Assembly: GCA_020342155.1 (NCBI GenBank)
Contig: CP070842.1
Coordinates: forward strand, 1,637,002-1,677,718
Direction of reading: 5' to 3'
Length of the DNA: 40,717 nt
From: Dehalococcoidales bacterium
Lineage (GTDB): Bacteria > Chloroflexota > Dehalococcoidia > Dehalococcoidales > Fen-1064
The position numbers were made by a program, and so were the translations under genes. Below the pieces are notes generated by a model. The model had not been told where the DNA came from and did no database searches. It was given only the letters and a program-made list of their open reading frames with translations. Each line of letters opens with the position of its first letter. The stretch's first letter is position 1. Below, piece by piece: positions 23,485-32,179 of the stretch.

Positions 23485-24611
23485 TTCCTCAAGATTAGGG
23501 TAGTGTGAGTGCTCAGTACACCGCCACTACTTGTTACCAGGGCTATCTCCGCACCGGGTACCTGCCTCTCTCCACAGTCGCCACGTAGCTGACTTACTGC
23601 TTCATGAGGTCCTACCCAACCCTGGATATAGGCTTCTGAGAGAAGCCCTCCAGAGGTGTTGATGGGAAGCTCCCCTCCCAAAGCAATTCGGCTTCCCTCT
23701 ACGAAGGCCCCACCTTCCCCCTTACTACAGAAACCCAGGTCTTCAAGCTGCATCGGTACAACAAAGGTGAAGGAGTCATAAATGGCACAGACATCCACGT
23801 CTTCAGGGGTGATACCTGCCATGGCAAAGGCCTTCTTTCCGGATTCTGCTGCGCCAGTTACTGTCAGTGTTGAACGTCGCATTGGGTCTTCGAAAGGATG
23901 GCCTTGACCCATACCCATAACATAGACGGGTGGTTGCTTCAAGCTACGGGACCGCTCGGCTGAGGTGACAATCAGAGCACGACCACCGTCAGAAACAAGA
24001 CAGCAGTCGAGGAGGTGTAGCGGTTCTACTATCCAGCGCGAGTTGTGATAGTCATCTATAGTGATGGGATTGCGCATCTGGGCTATCGGATTTAGTGAAG
24101 CATGTTTCCTGAAGGTAACGGCCACCTCCGCAAACTGCTGGTTAGTTATCCCGTACTCGTGCATGTAGCGACGAGCAATCAGAGCATAGCTGGCGGCTAC
24201 ACCGAACATGCCATAGGCGGCACCTGTACCCCACGCCACCTGGTAGACAATACCCTGGGGCGCTGACCGTGAGGTATCGGCGAAGGCACAGAGGCAGTAA
24301 TTACAAAGGCCGGCATCAACAGCCATGGCAGCGTGCTGGATAATGGCACAGGCACTGGCTCCCTGAAGCTGCTGGTCAGCACCATAACGTAAATTTATAC
24401 CCAGTTCCTCGGCAAGGGTGAAGGCAGTGACACTGCGGTCAGTGGGACAGGGTTGAATGATGAGACCGTCGATATCCCGGATATCCAGGCTGCTATCGTC
24501 AAGGGCATTCCTGGTAGCTTCCAGATAAAAGCTCATGCCGCTCCGTCCAGGAACCTTACCCTGGTCAGTGTAACCAAGCCCGACAATAGCACAACTGTCT
24601 TTTAAACTCAC
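23481..24611 (-). CDS. Ltp2-like thiolase-superfamily protein
   Basis: The 376-residue protein is in the SCP-x/lipid-transfer thiolase group. The site aligned by eye with the nucleophile of the true thiolase at 27707 is Ser86 within GASACA, with a Cys two positions off at 88. The C-terminal block that should read GHPxGA instead reads LLSEAYIQGWVGPHEAV. Loss of both positions together with a DUF35 partner matches Ltp2, which acts as a retro-aldolase and not as a thiolase. I infer cleavage of a beta-hydroxyacyl-CoA side chain or a similar C-C lyase reaction. The start is a GTG at 24611 with a weak upstream AGGA. It is divergent from the SDR operon. Confidence 0.82.
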   Translation of the reverse strand: MSLKDSCAIVGLGYTDQGKVPGRSGMSFYLEATRNALDDSSLDIRDIDGLIIQPCPTDRSVTAFTLAEELGINLRYGADQQLQGASACAIIQHAAMAVDAGLCNYCLCAFADTSRSAPQGIVYQVAWGTGAAYGMFGVAASYALIARRYMHEYGITNQQFAEVAVTFRKHASLNPIAQMRNPITIDDYHNSRWIVEPLHLLDCCLVSDGGRALIVTSAERSRSLKQPPVYVMGMGQGHPFEDPMRRSTLTVTGAAESGKKAFAMAGITPEDVDVCAIYDSFTFVVPMQLEDLGFCSKGEGGAFVEGSRIALGGELPINTSGGLLSEAYIQGWVGPHEAVSQLRGDCGERQVPGAEIALVTSSGGVLSTHTTLILRK

Positions 24612-24798
24612 TCAACTATCCTGTATCATTAACTGGGATAGTGTTTTCGGGTTTAGTAACTAGAAGGCAGGGGGTAGAAAAGCAAACAAGTCCTTGTTTA
24701 GCTGACTACTTGCCTCCTTTCAAACAATACTATAGAATTCGCATAATATAAAGTCAATCCCATCAATTCCAGTCTCAGACTTCAGAGGAGGCTAGACC

Positions 24799-25626
24799 AT
24801 GACTTTACCCAGTTTATCTCTAGAGGGCAGGATAGCTCTTGTTACCGGGGGTAAGAGGGGGATAGGCAAGGCTATCGCTCTGGTCCTGGCTGAAGCCGGG
24901 GCAGATGTTGCGATTGCCGATTACATCATTGATGACGGCGAGTTGAAGGCTGTGGCCGAGGAAATCGGAGGCCTTGGACGACGTTGCCTGGCTGTGCAGT
25001 CAGATGTCAGTCAGAAGTCAGAAGTCGAGGAGCTTGTCAAAAGGGTGGAGAGTGAGCTTGGGGTTATCGATATTCTGGTGAACAACGCCGGTATCAGTGG
25101 ACTGGAAATCCGGTCGGAGATTCCGGATGAGCACTGGCAGAAGGTCATCGATGTTAATCTCAACGGTTGTTATCTTTGCTCCCAGGAAGTGAGTCAGAGA
25201 ATGGTCGAGCGAAAGAAGGGGAATATCATCAATATAGCCTCAGTGGAGGGGTTAAGGGGAGGGGTATTACCCAAGGCGCTCGCGCCAATGATACCGGTAC
25301 CAACTGTACCCACAGGGCCTACACTCGTCGGGCAACCATACAATGTCTCCAAAGCAGGTATCATCATGCTTACCCGAGTGATGGCCCGACAACTGGGCAG
25401 CTATGGTATACGGGTGAACGCCATTGCTCCCGGGGGTATAAGAACAGAGATGATCCGATTCATATGGGATAACGCCGATTTTATGAAACAGCTCGAGACT
25501 CAGGTGCCACTCGGGAGAATCGGGGAGACAAGTGAGATTGCCAGTGTGGCTCTGTTCCTGGCTTCGGATGCTTCCAGCTATGTTACAGGGCATACCCTTG
25601 TGGCTGATGGTGGTCTGCTGGCTTAA
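24799..25626 (+). CDS. Short-chain dehydrogenase/reductase
   Basis: The 275-residue classical SDR has TGGKRGIG (16-23), NNAG (95-98), Asn120, Ser148, Tyr181 and Lys185, so the nucleotide site and catalytic tetrad are complete. The Asp in 'IADYI' after the second strand suggests NAD(H) preference. About 20 extra residues rich in Pro and Val lie between the catalytic Ser and Tyr (33 residues apart; normally about 13), which would reshape the substrate pocket. GAGGAGG precedes the ATG. It is first in a plus-strand operon of CoA-ester catabolic genes. It probably oxidises a 3-hydroxyacyl-CoA or cyclic alcohol; IpdF of the steroid ring pathway is a family parallel. Confidence 0.9.
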   Translation: MTLPSLSLEGRIALVTGGKRGIGKAIALVLAEAGADVAIADYIIDDGELKAVAEEIGGLGRRCLAVQSDVSQKSEVEELVKRVESELGVIDILVNNAGISGLEIRSEIPDEHWQKVIDVNLNGCYLCSQEVSQRMVERKKGNIINIASVEGLRGGVLPKALAPMIPVPTVPTGPTLVGQPYNVSKAGIIMLTRVMARQLGSYGIRVNAIAPGGIRTEMIRFIWDNADFMKQLETQVPLGRIGETSEIASVALFLASDASSYVTGHTLVADGGLLA

Positions 25627-25734
25627 CTCCCTCTGGCGGTGGTGATATGATAATGCTATCACGAAGTTTAGCGAGCATGGTAGCTTTCTCTCAACCTGGT
25701 AGATAGAGATATAATGGCAGGGAGGTTCGTAGCC

Positions 25735-26349
25735 GTGGATGTGTTGAGTGCAATTAAAAAACGTAGGAGTATAAGGAGCTTCAGATCTGATAGAATACCC
25801 GATGATATAATGAACAAGCTGCTGGAGGCGATACAACTGGCCCCATCGGGTGGTAATCGTCAACCATACAGATTCATCGTTGTGCAGGACAAAGATATAA
25901 AGGTAAAGCTTGCCGAAGCGTGTAGATGGTATCCGGGTCGACCGCAGGGCCAGGGATTTATAGCTGAAGCTCCAGTGGTAATCGTCGCCTGTGGTTCAGA
26001 GGGGAGCGCTGTTGTTCGGTATTACAAGGACGAAGGTATGACCCTCGCAATCGGGTGGGATGTCCCAACGGAGGTTGATAAAGAAAGTGTCGCGTACCAG
26101 AGTACCATGGAGATGGACCTGGCAATTGCCCTGGACCACCTCACACTCGTCGCTGCAGAAGAAGGTCTGGGTACCTGCTGGGTTGGAGCCATTGACGAGC
26201 GGGAGATAAAGCAGTTACTAGCAGTCCCGGACGACAGAAGGGTGCTGGCGGTGATGCCCGTTGGCTTTACTGACTCATGGCCGGAGCCAAGACCCAGAAA
26301 ACCACTTGAAAGAATCATCTGCTACGATAAGTACAGCAGAAACGAGTAG
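25735..26349 (+). CDS. Nitroreductase-family flavoprotein
   Basis: The protein (about 204 residues from GTG 25735) has the nitroreductase marks: IKKRRSIRSF near the N-terminus, APSGGNRQPYRFIVV for FMN contact and 'AAEEGLGTCWVGAI'. I chose the GTG because GGGAGG sits 9 bases before it; an ATG at 25714 would place that ribosome site inside the gene. The enzyme likely reduces an activated double bond or nitro-like group with FMN, in the cytoplasm. It lies about 108 bases after the SDR, in the same operon direction, and the fused ferredoxin-nitroreductase at 30835 belongs to the same family. Confidence 0.85.
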   Translation: MDVLSAIKKRRSIRSFRSDRIPDDIMNKLLEAIQLAPSGGNRQPYRFIVVQDKDIKVKLAEACRWYPGRPQGQGFIAEAPVVIVACGSEGSAVVRYYKDEGMTLAIGWDVPTEVDKESVAYQSTMEMDLAIALDHLTLVAAEEGLGTCWVGAIDEREIKQLLAVPDDRRVLAVMPVGFTDSWPEPRPRKPLERIICYDKYSRNE

Positions 26350-26423
26350 GCTCTTGCTGTTCTTGGTAATACAGAGGTTATTCACAGAAACGGCAACAGG
26401 GGGGCCGCTGAAAGGGGAATACC

Positions 26424-27659
26424 ATGGGACTAGTTGAACTGGATTTCAACCTGACCGATGAGCAGAAGGCGATCCGCGACGAGGCCAGAAGATTTTTTAT
26501 GAATGTGTGGCGTCCAGCTGCCGTCCAGATGGACAAGTTTGCCGATCCTCAGGATGTGATTGCCGAGGACTCAATCTTATGGGATGTGCTCCGCCAGACC
26601 TATAAGCTTGGCTACCACAAGAGGAATTTCCCGGAGGCATATGGTGGTCTGGCCATGAACGACCCTCTGGCCGGAAACCTCATATCCGAGGAAATGGGCT
26701 ATGCCGCTCCCGACCTGGCAATCACTCTGGGAGTAGCTTCGTTCCCTTTCAACTTGGCCATGTTATCTCCCAATCAGGAGCTACAGAACCTTGTCCGTCA
26801 GTACTGTGAGGATACCGAGGTAAAGCTAATCGGGTGTTGGGCCATTACTGAGCCTGAGCGAGGTTCGGACTGGATTTATTTCGACGAGGAGCGTTCCGGT
26901 GAGGTTAAGACAATCCCTCAGGTGACGGCTGCGCTAAAAGGGGATGAGTATGTCCTCAATGGGCAGAAATCAGCCTGGGTGAGTAATGGCACTATTGCCA
27001 CCCACGCCGCCCTTTTTCTGGGTATCGAACCCTGCCACAGCATGGAAAACTGCGGGGTCGCGGTCGTTCCTCTGGATCTGCCAGGCGTCTCACGCGGTAA
27101 ACCACTTAATAAGTTAGGGCAGCGGGCGCTAAACCAGGGTGAGATATTTTTTGATGACGTGCGGATTCCCAAGGACTATATGATATGTAGTGATCCGGTA
27201 ACCTATAAAACGATGATTTATAACATACTTGCCGGGGCGAATGCCGGCATGGGGACCATGTTTGTCGGCACAGCACGTTCTGCCCTGGACGAGGCCCTTG
27301 CCTATGCCAAACAGCGAGTGCAGGGTGGAAAGACCATTATGGAGCACCAGAGTATCAAGGCACGACTTTTCGATATGTTTACTCAGGTCGAGGCCGCTCG
27401 TTCTTTATCTCGAAGGGTCTCGCAATATAATGCCCGAACAAGAACCCCGGCGCTCCAGTATTCGATTGCTTCGAAGATAATGGGGACCGAAACGGCATTC
27501 CGCGTGGCCAGTATGGCGATACAAATCTTCGGCGGGTACGGGCTCTCCAAGGACTTCGTTATCGAGAAAATATTCCGTGATGCACGGGCATCCATGATTG
27601 AGGATGGTGTTAACGAGACCCTTGCCCTCGAAGGCGCGGTCAGGTTGCTGGCTGACTAG
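26424..27659 (+). CDS. Acyl-CoA dehydrogenase family protein
   Basis: The 411-residue protein has the three-part acyl-CoA dehydrogenase fold. It opens with 'FNLTDEQKAIRDEARRF', has the FAD/substrate block CWAITEPERGSD and the C-terminal 'IFGGYGLSKDFVIEKIFRDAR' FAD loop. The catalytic base region near the end reads IEDGVNETLALEGA, where many family members have 'EGTNEI'. The middle of the protein carries an extra segment (WIYFDEERSGEV) before 'GDEYVLNGQKSAWVSNG'. It should remove hydrogens from the alpha and beta carbons of a CoA thioester; the acceptor protein is not encoded here. It is third in the operon. Confidence 0.9.
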   Translation: MGLVELDFNLTDEQKAIRDEARRFFMNVWRPAAVQMDKFADPQDVIAEDSILWDVLRQTYKLGYHKRNFPEAYGGLAMNDPLAGNLISEEMGYAAPDLAITLGVASFPFNLAMLSPNQELQNLVRQYCEDTEVKLIGCWAITEPERGSDWIYFDEERSGEVKTIPQVTAALKGDEYVLNGQKSAWVSNGTIATHAALFLGIEPCHSMENCGVAVVPLDLPGVSRGKPLNKLGQRALNQGEIFFDDVRIPKDYMICSDPVTYKTMIYNILAGANAGMGTMFVGTARSALDEALAYAKQRVQGGKTIMEHQSIKARLFDMFTQVEAARSLSRRVSQYNARTRTPALQYSIASKIMGTETAFRVASMAIQIFGGYGLSKDFVIEKIFRDARASMIEDGVNETLALEGAVRLLAD

Positions 27660-27706
27660 AGGATTTCAGTCTACAATAGGAAATAAAGTAGAGGAGGATG
27701 CGAGCA

Positions 27707-28948
27707 ATGGGCAGTGATGTCTATATAATCGGCGTGGGCATGATAAAGTTCGGCAAATTCCTTGAGCGAGGTATCAAGGACATGACGAAAGAGGTCCTTG
27801 ATGGTGTTCTCCGCGACTGCAGTCTCACTAGGGATGATATCGAAGCTGCCTGGTTCTCCAATACCACGTGGGGCCTCTATTCTTTCCAGCATTCGATACG
27901 CGGTCAGGTGGCCCTAACGGCAGGTGGTCTTCAGGGTATACCGGTGACCAACGTGGAGAATGCCTGTGCCAGTGCCAGTACGGCCCTTCACGGGGCCTGG
28001 TCAGCAATTAAGGCAGAGCTTTACGATTGCACCCTCGCTGTAGGGGTTGAGAAACAGCATAATGAAGACCGTGTCAAGGTAATGCAAAGCTTCTCGGCGG
28101 CCACCGATGTTGAGGAGATGGCACAACGAATGTCCCGAATCCGTATGGAAGAGCAGAAAGCCAGGGAGAAAGGTACAAAAGCGCCGCGACAAGACGAACA
28201 GGGTGGTCATTCCGCCTTCATGGACTTCTATGCAGCCGGTGCTCGTTCACATATGAAGGCCTATGGCTCTACTCAACGTCAACTCGCTGTTATTGCAGCT
28301 AAAAACCATAACAACTCGACCATGAACCCTCTAGCCCAGTACACCTTCCCCCAGACCGTAGAACAGGTATTAAATGATTATGTTGTGTCCTATCCTTTAA
28401 CCAGGGCAATGTGTGCTCCCATTGGTGATGGTGCCGCCGCCGCCATTGTCTGCAGCGAGGACTTTCTTAAAAAGCACCCTAACAGTCGGGCAGTGAAAAT
28501 CCTGGCATCGGTACTCGAGGGGGGGAGCCGGACTGGAAGCGACAATATCGTCGAGCGGGCTGCAAAGAAAGCCTTTGACAAGGCTTCTCTGGGACACAAC
28601 GATATTGACGTTATGGAGGTACACGACGCCACTGCTTTTGGAGAAGTCTCGGCTATGGAGTCGTTGGGATTCTGCCCGAGAGGAGAAGGTGGTGTAATTG
28701 CCGAGAAAGGAGATACCGCACTGGACGGTAAGATTCCGGTGAATCCCAGCGGTGGGCTTATCTCACGAGGGCATCCTATCGGTGCTTCCGGGCTGGCACA
28801 GATATACGAACTCGTTACCCAGCTCCGTGGTGAAGCCGGTCAGCGGCAGGTGAAAAGACATCACATTGCCATGACCCACAACGCCGGGGGCACGGTCGGT
28901 GCTGGCGAAGCCGCCATGACCATCCACATCCTGGAAAAGACCGGGTAA
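27707..28948 (+). CDS. Thiolase (SCP-x/FadA6-type acetyl-CoA acyltransferase)
   Basis: The protein (413 residues from ATG 27707) is a thiolase with the nucleophile Cys87 in ENACASAS, a C-terminal GHPIGASG with the active-site His, and a second Cys-region replaced by THNAGGTVGAGEAA. This matches the SCP2/SCP-x thiolases, which cleave branched or bulky 3-ketoacyl-CoA. ATG 27707 is preferred because GGAGG lies 9 bases upstream; the ATG at 27698 touches it. A helix rich in Lys/Glu (about 135-165) interrupts the family core and is common in this clade. It probably closes a beta-oxidation round started by the preceding dehydrogenase. Confidence 0.9.
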   Translation: MGSDVYIIGVGMIKFGKFLERGIKDMTKEVLDGVLRDCSLTRDDIEAAWFSNTTWGLYSFQHSIRGQVALTAGGLQGIPVTNVENACASASTALHGAWSAIKAELYDCTLAVGVEKQHNEDRVKVMQSFSAATDVEEMAQRMSRIRMEEQKAREKGTKAPRQDEQGGHSAFMDFYAAGARSHMKAYGSTQRQLAVIAAKNHNNSTMNPLAQYTFPQTVEQVLNDYVVSYPLTRAMCAPIGDGAAAAIVCSEDFLKKHPNSRAVKILASVLEGGSRTGSDNIVERAAKKAFDKASLGHNDIDVMEVHDATAFGEVSAMESLGFCPRGEGGVIAEKGDTALDGKIPVNPSGGLISRGHPIGASGLAQIYELVTQLRGEAGQRQVKRHHIAMTHNAGGTVGAGEAAMTIHILEKTG

Positions 28949-28973
28949 TAACTGGCCGGACGAAAGGAGTATC

Positions 28974-29957
28974 ATGGAGGTTCTGGACTCAGGGATTGGT
29001 AGACTGTTCCATGTGCCTGACCCGGATGGACATAGGGCCTACATACGGGATAATAAGCCACGTGCTCTGGTAGAGAAGGTAATGACTGAGCAGGAAGCCG
29101 TGAGTAGATTCGTCAGCGACGGTGATTATCTCTGTTTCGACTGTAATATGGTCATGCGGGGGCCGAGTTCCCTTTTCCGCGAGGTCATTCGGCAGAGAAA
29201 GAAGAATCTAGCGGTAGGCGGGCGGTTCACCTACATCATCGTGAATCTACTGGTAGGAGCCGGCTGTGTTAATCATATCGATGTTGGCTTTATAGGAGTA
29301 GGTTCGGCATTAACCCGCGTACTGGACAATGGAGATATCACAGTTACCGAGTGGAGTAATTCGGCATTGACGATGAGGCAACTGGCCGGGGCTCTGGGGA
29401 TTCCTTTCATCCCGGTACGGTTTCTCGGAGGGACAGGGGCTTTTCAGTACTCGGCTGCTAAATTGGTCAAAGACCCCTGGACAGAAAAAGAGATTACATT
29501 ACTGCCCGCCCTCAACCCGGATATCGCTTTGATACACGTCCACCAGTGCGACGTATATGGCAACGCCCGTATCTTCGGTCCAAGCGTATCACCCTGGGAG
29601 ACAGCGGCGGCATCTAAGAAGCTTATTATCTCTACCGAGGAGATAATTGATACCGAGTACATCAGACGTGACCCTGGTAAGACGACTATACCATATTACC
29701 TCGTGGACGCCGTCGTCGAGGCACCTTTTGGGGCTCACCCGGGGGAGGTACAGGGTCTATATGACAGCGACCAGCGGGCCGTAATGGAACTGCTTCAGGC
29801 AGGCAGGGAACCTACCGGTGAAGGACTGAAGCAATACCTGGAAAAGTATGTCTATGGCGTGGCTAACCACCAGGAATACCTGGAACAGAGAATTGGTCTG
29901 GAGCGGTTACTGGCACTTAAAAAAGAAGCCAAAATCAAGGAGGGCTACTACCTATGA
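28974..29957 (+). CDS. CoA-transferase family alpha subunit, GctA/IpdA-like
   Basis: The 327-residue protein resembles glutaconate CoA-transferase subunit A and its steroid-pathway relative IpdA. Visible blocks are 'MTEQEAVSRFVSDGDYLCF', GGRFTYIIVNLLVGAG, 'IPVRFLGGTGAF', 'LLPALNPDIALIHVHQCDVYGNARI' and 'VVEAPFGAHPGEVQGLYDSD'. Members either transfer CoA or, in IpdAB, hydrolytically open a cyclic ketone ring of a CoA ester. AAAGGAG precedes ATG 28974. The next gene overlaps by four bases (ATGA), so both subunits are made together. Residues cannot tell transferase from hydrolase. Confidence 0.85.
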   Translation: MEVLDSGIGRLFHVPDPDGHRAYIRDNKPRALVEKVMTEQEAVSRFVSDGDYLCFDCNMVMRGPSSLFREVIRQRKKNLAVGGRFTYIIVNLLVGAGCVNHIDVGFIGVGSALTRVLDNGDITVTEWSNSALTMRQLAGALGIPFIPVRFLGGTGAFQYSAAKLVKDPWTEKEITLLPALNPDIALIHVHQCDVYGNARIFGPSVSPWETAAASKKLIISTEEIIDTEYIRRDPGKTTIPYYLVDAVVEAPFGAHPGEVQGLYDSDQRAVMELLQAGREPTGEGLKQYLEKYVYGVANHQEYLEQRIGLERLLALKKEAKIKEGYYL

Positions 29958-30766
29958 CAAGGGCATCGGATTTCACTGAGACCGAAGCTATGATTTCTGT
30001 CATGGCAAACATGATGGAAGCAGATAGGAGCTACTGGGTAGTGGGGGGTGGTCCACCTAGGATTGCCTCACTGCTGGCGCAGGCCTTGTACTTACCGAAT
30101 CTCACAGCCAGCACAGAAGACGGAGTAATTGCCCCACAGCCTCTGGTACCACTATCGCCCTTGATGCAGTTCGTCAGTGCCAAGGCAAGCTACCGGGGGG
30201 TTGCCTGGACCAACATGAATACCGTCTGCAGTTTGGCATCTACCGGCTTTTTCGACTATGGAATGCTGGCTACCTTGCAGGTAGACCCCTACGGTAACAT
30301 CAACTCTTCGTTTCTGGGTGGTGACTACTATCACCCGGGGCGGCGCTACGGCGGGGCAGGTGGCGCTAATGAAATCGCCTCGATGTGCTGGCACACCATC
30401 CTGATGACCACACAGGAGAAGCGTAAGTTTGTGAAGAAGATGGACTTTATCTCCTCGCCTGGTTTTCTGGATGGCTTGCCTGGAGCCAGAGAGAGGGCTG
30501 GACTGCCGGCTGGCAGTGGACCTTATCGTCTGTTAACACCAGAGGCGATGTTCGGCTACGACGAAGAAACAAGATACATGAAACTCCTGGCTCTTGCCGA
30601 GTGGGTTGAGGTAAAGGATGTTCTGGAAAAGATGGACTTCGAGCCTCTAATTGCCCCCGAGTTGGATAGAATGGCACCACCGACTGAGGAAGAGCTGGAC
30701 GTTATGCGTGTCCGCCTCGACCCTCTGGGAGTAACAATTAGTGACGGCAAATGGATTCATCTCTAG
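29954..30766 (+). CDS. CoA-transferase family beta subunit, GctB/IpdB-like
   Basis: The 270-residue protein is the partner of the gene upstream. It shows the GctB/IpdB pattern: 'MEADRSYWVVGGGPPRIASLLAQ', 'LTASTEDGVIAP', 'ATLQVDPYGNINSSFLGG' and 'RYGGAGGANEIASMC'. The loop STEDG sits where GctB carries its catalytic Glu motif, so a glutamate is present near the expected place. A C-terminal 'YDEETRYMKLLALAEWVEVKDVLEKMDFEPLI' closes the fold, as in homologs. It is coupled to the alpha subunit by an ATGA overlap and followed 68 bases later by a ferredoxin-nitroreductase gene. Confidence 0.85.
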   Translation: MTRASDFTETEAMISVMANMMEADRSYWVVGGGPPRIASLLAQALYLPNLTASTEDGVIAPQPLVPLSPLMQFVSAKASYRGVAWTNMNTVCSLASTGFFDYGMLATLQVDPYGNINSSFLGGDYYHPGRRYGGAGGANEIASMCWHTILMTTQEKRKFVKKMDFISSPGFLDGLPGARERAGLPAGSGPYRLLTPEAMFGYDEETRYMKLLALAEWVEVKDVLEKMDFEPLIAPELDRMAPPTEEELDVMRVRLDPLGVTISDGKWIHL

Positions 30767-30834
30767 CGTCGCACGTGTGTCCTAATATGATATACGCTCT
30801 ACATAGATAGACTGATAGAGAGGAGGGGTGAAAC

Positions 30835-31875
30835 GTGGCTATGACCTGGGAAGAAGACCTGAAACGGATTTTCCGTCCAGAAGATGTCCACATGGGAAAG
30901 ATGAAAGTGGACCCGGATAAGTGCACCGGATGTGGATTATGCATTGAGAACTGCCCCTTCAGGACATGGGAAATGGTAGACGATAACATCCCCCGTCTCA
31001 AGGAGAACTGGGCATGCTTTAGTTGCTATAACTGCATGGTGGCCTGTCCGGTAGATGCCATCTCTATTATTGAGCCGTATCATGTCGGCTCCGGCTTCTG
31101 GAAGACCTACCCCCACCCCCTCCCCGCCGTATACCCGCTGCAACCCCAGGACGCTGAGGGGAATCCAGACGAATGGAATGAAGTTGAAAAGACAGTGTAT
31201 AACCGACGTAGCGTCAGGAACTTCTCGGACAAACCAGTACCCGAACCTCTCATCAGAAGGGTGCTCGAGGCAGGCCGGGCTGCCCCCAGCGGTGGTAACT
31301 CTCAGCCCTGGAAGTTCATCGTTATCACCAACAAGGCGCTTATCGATGAGATGAACGAGGCGGCCTGGCGCATCCTGACCGGGCTCCACCGGATGTATGC
31401 CAATGACGAGACAGTGAAGACACTGGCAGGTGGATACGAGGCTAACCCGAATCCGGCATCCTACGACCCCCGCATCATCCAGGGTGGTATCGGGACCGGA
31501 CTGGTCAACCGGGTCAGCCCCATTTTGTTGGGCGCTCCGGCAGTGATTCTGATTGCTGCTGATAGCCGGGCTATCGGTGGACCGCAGATGCAGGTAGGTA
31601 TCTGCGGGACTAACATGAATCTTGTGGCCAACTCGTTGGGGTTGAAGGCGACCTGGGTGGGGTTCGTCGCGACATGCAATATGGTACCCTCTATCATGGA
31701 GAAGCTGGGGCTCCAGGCCCCCTTTGCCATAACAAGCTCCATAGTCCTGGGGTACCCGAGGTTCAAGCAGGAGGGTATCGTGCCGCGGGAGTTCCGGCCG
31801 ATAACCTGGTGGCGTGAAGGGGCTAATGAACCTGAAATCGAGGAGATTCCTGTCATCCCTGAGAGCAATCAGTAA
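30835..31875 (+). CDS. Ferredoxin-nitroreductase fusion protein
   Basis: The 346-residue protein joins an N-terminal bacterial-type ferredoxin (Cys 30, 33, 36, 40 and 61, 64, 67, 71; two [4Fe-4S] clusters) to a C-terminal nitroreductase domain beginning near residue 118 (YNRRSVRNF, APSGGNSQPWKFIVI). Electrons would pass from a reduced carrier through the clusters to FMN and a substrate, a design suited to anaerobic ene or carbonyl reductions. GTG 30835 is used because GAGGAGG lies 8 bases upstream. It is the last gene in the plus-strand catabolic operon. A hairpin follows immediately after the stop. Confidence 0.88.
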   Translation: MAMTWEEDLKRIFRPEDVHMGKMKVDPDKCTGCGLCIENCPFRTWEMVDDNIPRLKENWACFSCYNCMVACPVDAISIIEPYHVGSGFWKTYPHPLPAVYPLQPQDAEGNPDEWNEVEKTVYNRRSVRNFSDKPVPEPLIRRVLEAGRAAPSGGNSQPWKFIVITNKALIDEMNEAAWRILTGLHRMYANDETVKTLAGGYEANPNPASYDPRIIQGGIGTGLVNRVSPILLGAPAVILIAADSRAIGGPQMQVGICGTNMNLVANSLGLKATWVGFVATCNMVPSIMEKLGLQAPFAITSSIVLGYPRFKQEGIVPREFRPITWWREGANEPEIEEIPVIPESNQ

Positions 31876-31876
31876 A

Positions 31877-31903
31877 TTAGTAATCTGGATGGCATATTAC
31901 TAA
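31877..31903. terminator. Bidirectional hairpin between operon end and tRNA-Val
   Basis: TTAGTAAT (31877-31884) and ATTACTAA (31896-31903) form a perfect 8-bp stem with an 11-base loop, right after the stop at 31875 and just beyond the tRNA 3' end. T-runs on both sides are short, so termination strength is uncertain. Confidence 0.4.
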
Positions 31904-31905
31904 AA

Positions 31906-31982
31906 TGGTGGGCGGTAGAGGACTCGAACCTCCGACCTCTCGGATGTGAACCGAACGCTCTAACCAGCTGAGCTAACCGCCC
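31906..31982 (-). tRNA. tRNA-Val (anticodon CAC)
   Basis: On the minus strand the sequence folds into a full cloverleaf of 77 bases with an encoded CCA. The acceptor stem is GGGCGGT/ACCGCCC and the D stem GCTC/GAGC. The anticodon stem TTCGG/CCGAG closes a TTCACAT loop, and the T stem is GGAGG/CCTCT with a TTCGAGT loop. The anticodon CAC (31948-31946) reads GUG. Discriminator A at 31909 is followed by CCA at 31908-31906. It lies between the ferredoxin-nitroreductase and a minus-strand lipoprotein gene; about 200 further bases up to 32180 show nothing recognisable. Confidence 0.95.
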
Positions 31983-32179
31983 AAGCGTGGAGTGTACCTA
32001 GATTCTACGTAAAAAAACATGGAAAAGCAAGCTGTAGGCTGTCTTATCTAAAGAGGGGAGTCTATACAATGAGAAAAGAAGTCACACACTCTTAACATCC
32101 CGTAAAGAATCACACTCAGCCGGATAAATGAATGGATAATACGCAGGTCCAAGTCAGTGGGGTAGTGATCGTGGGCTAT

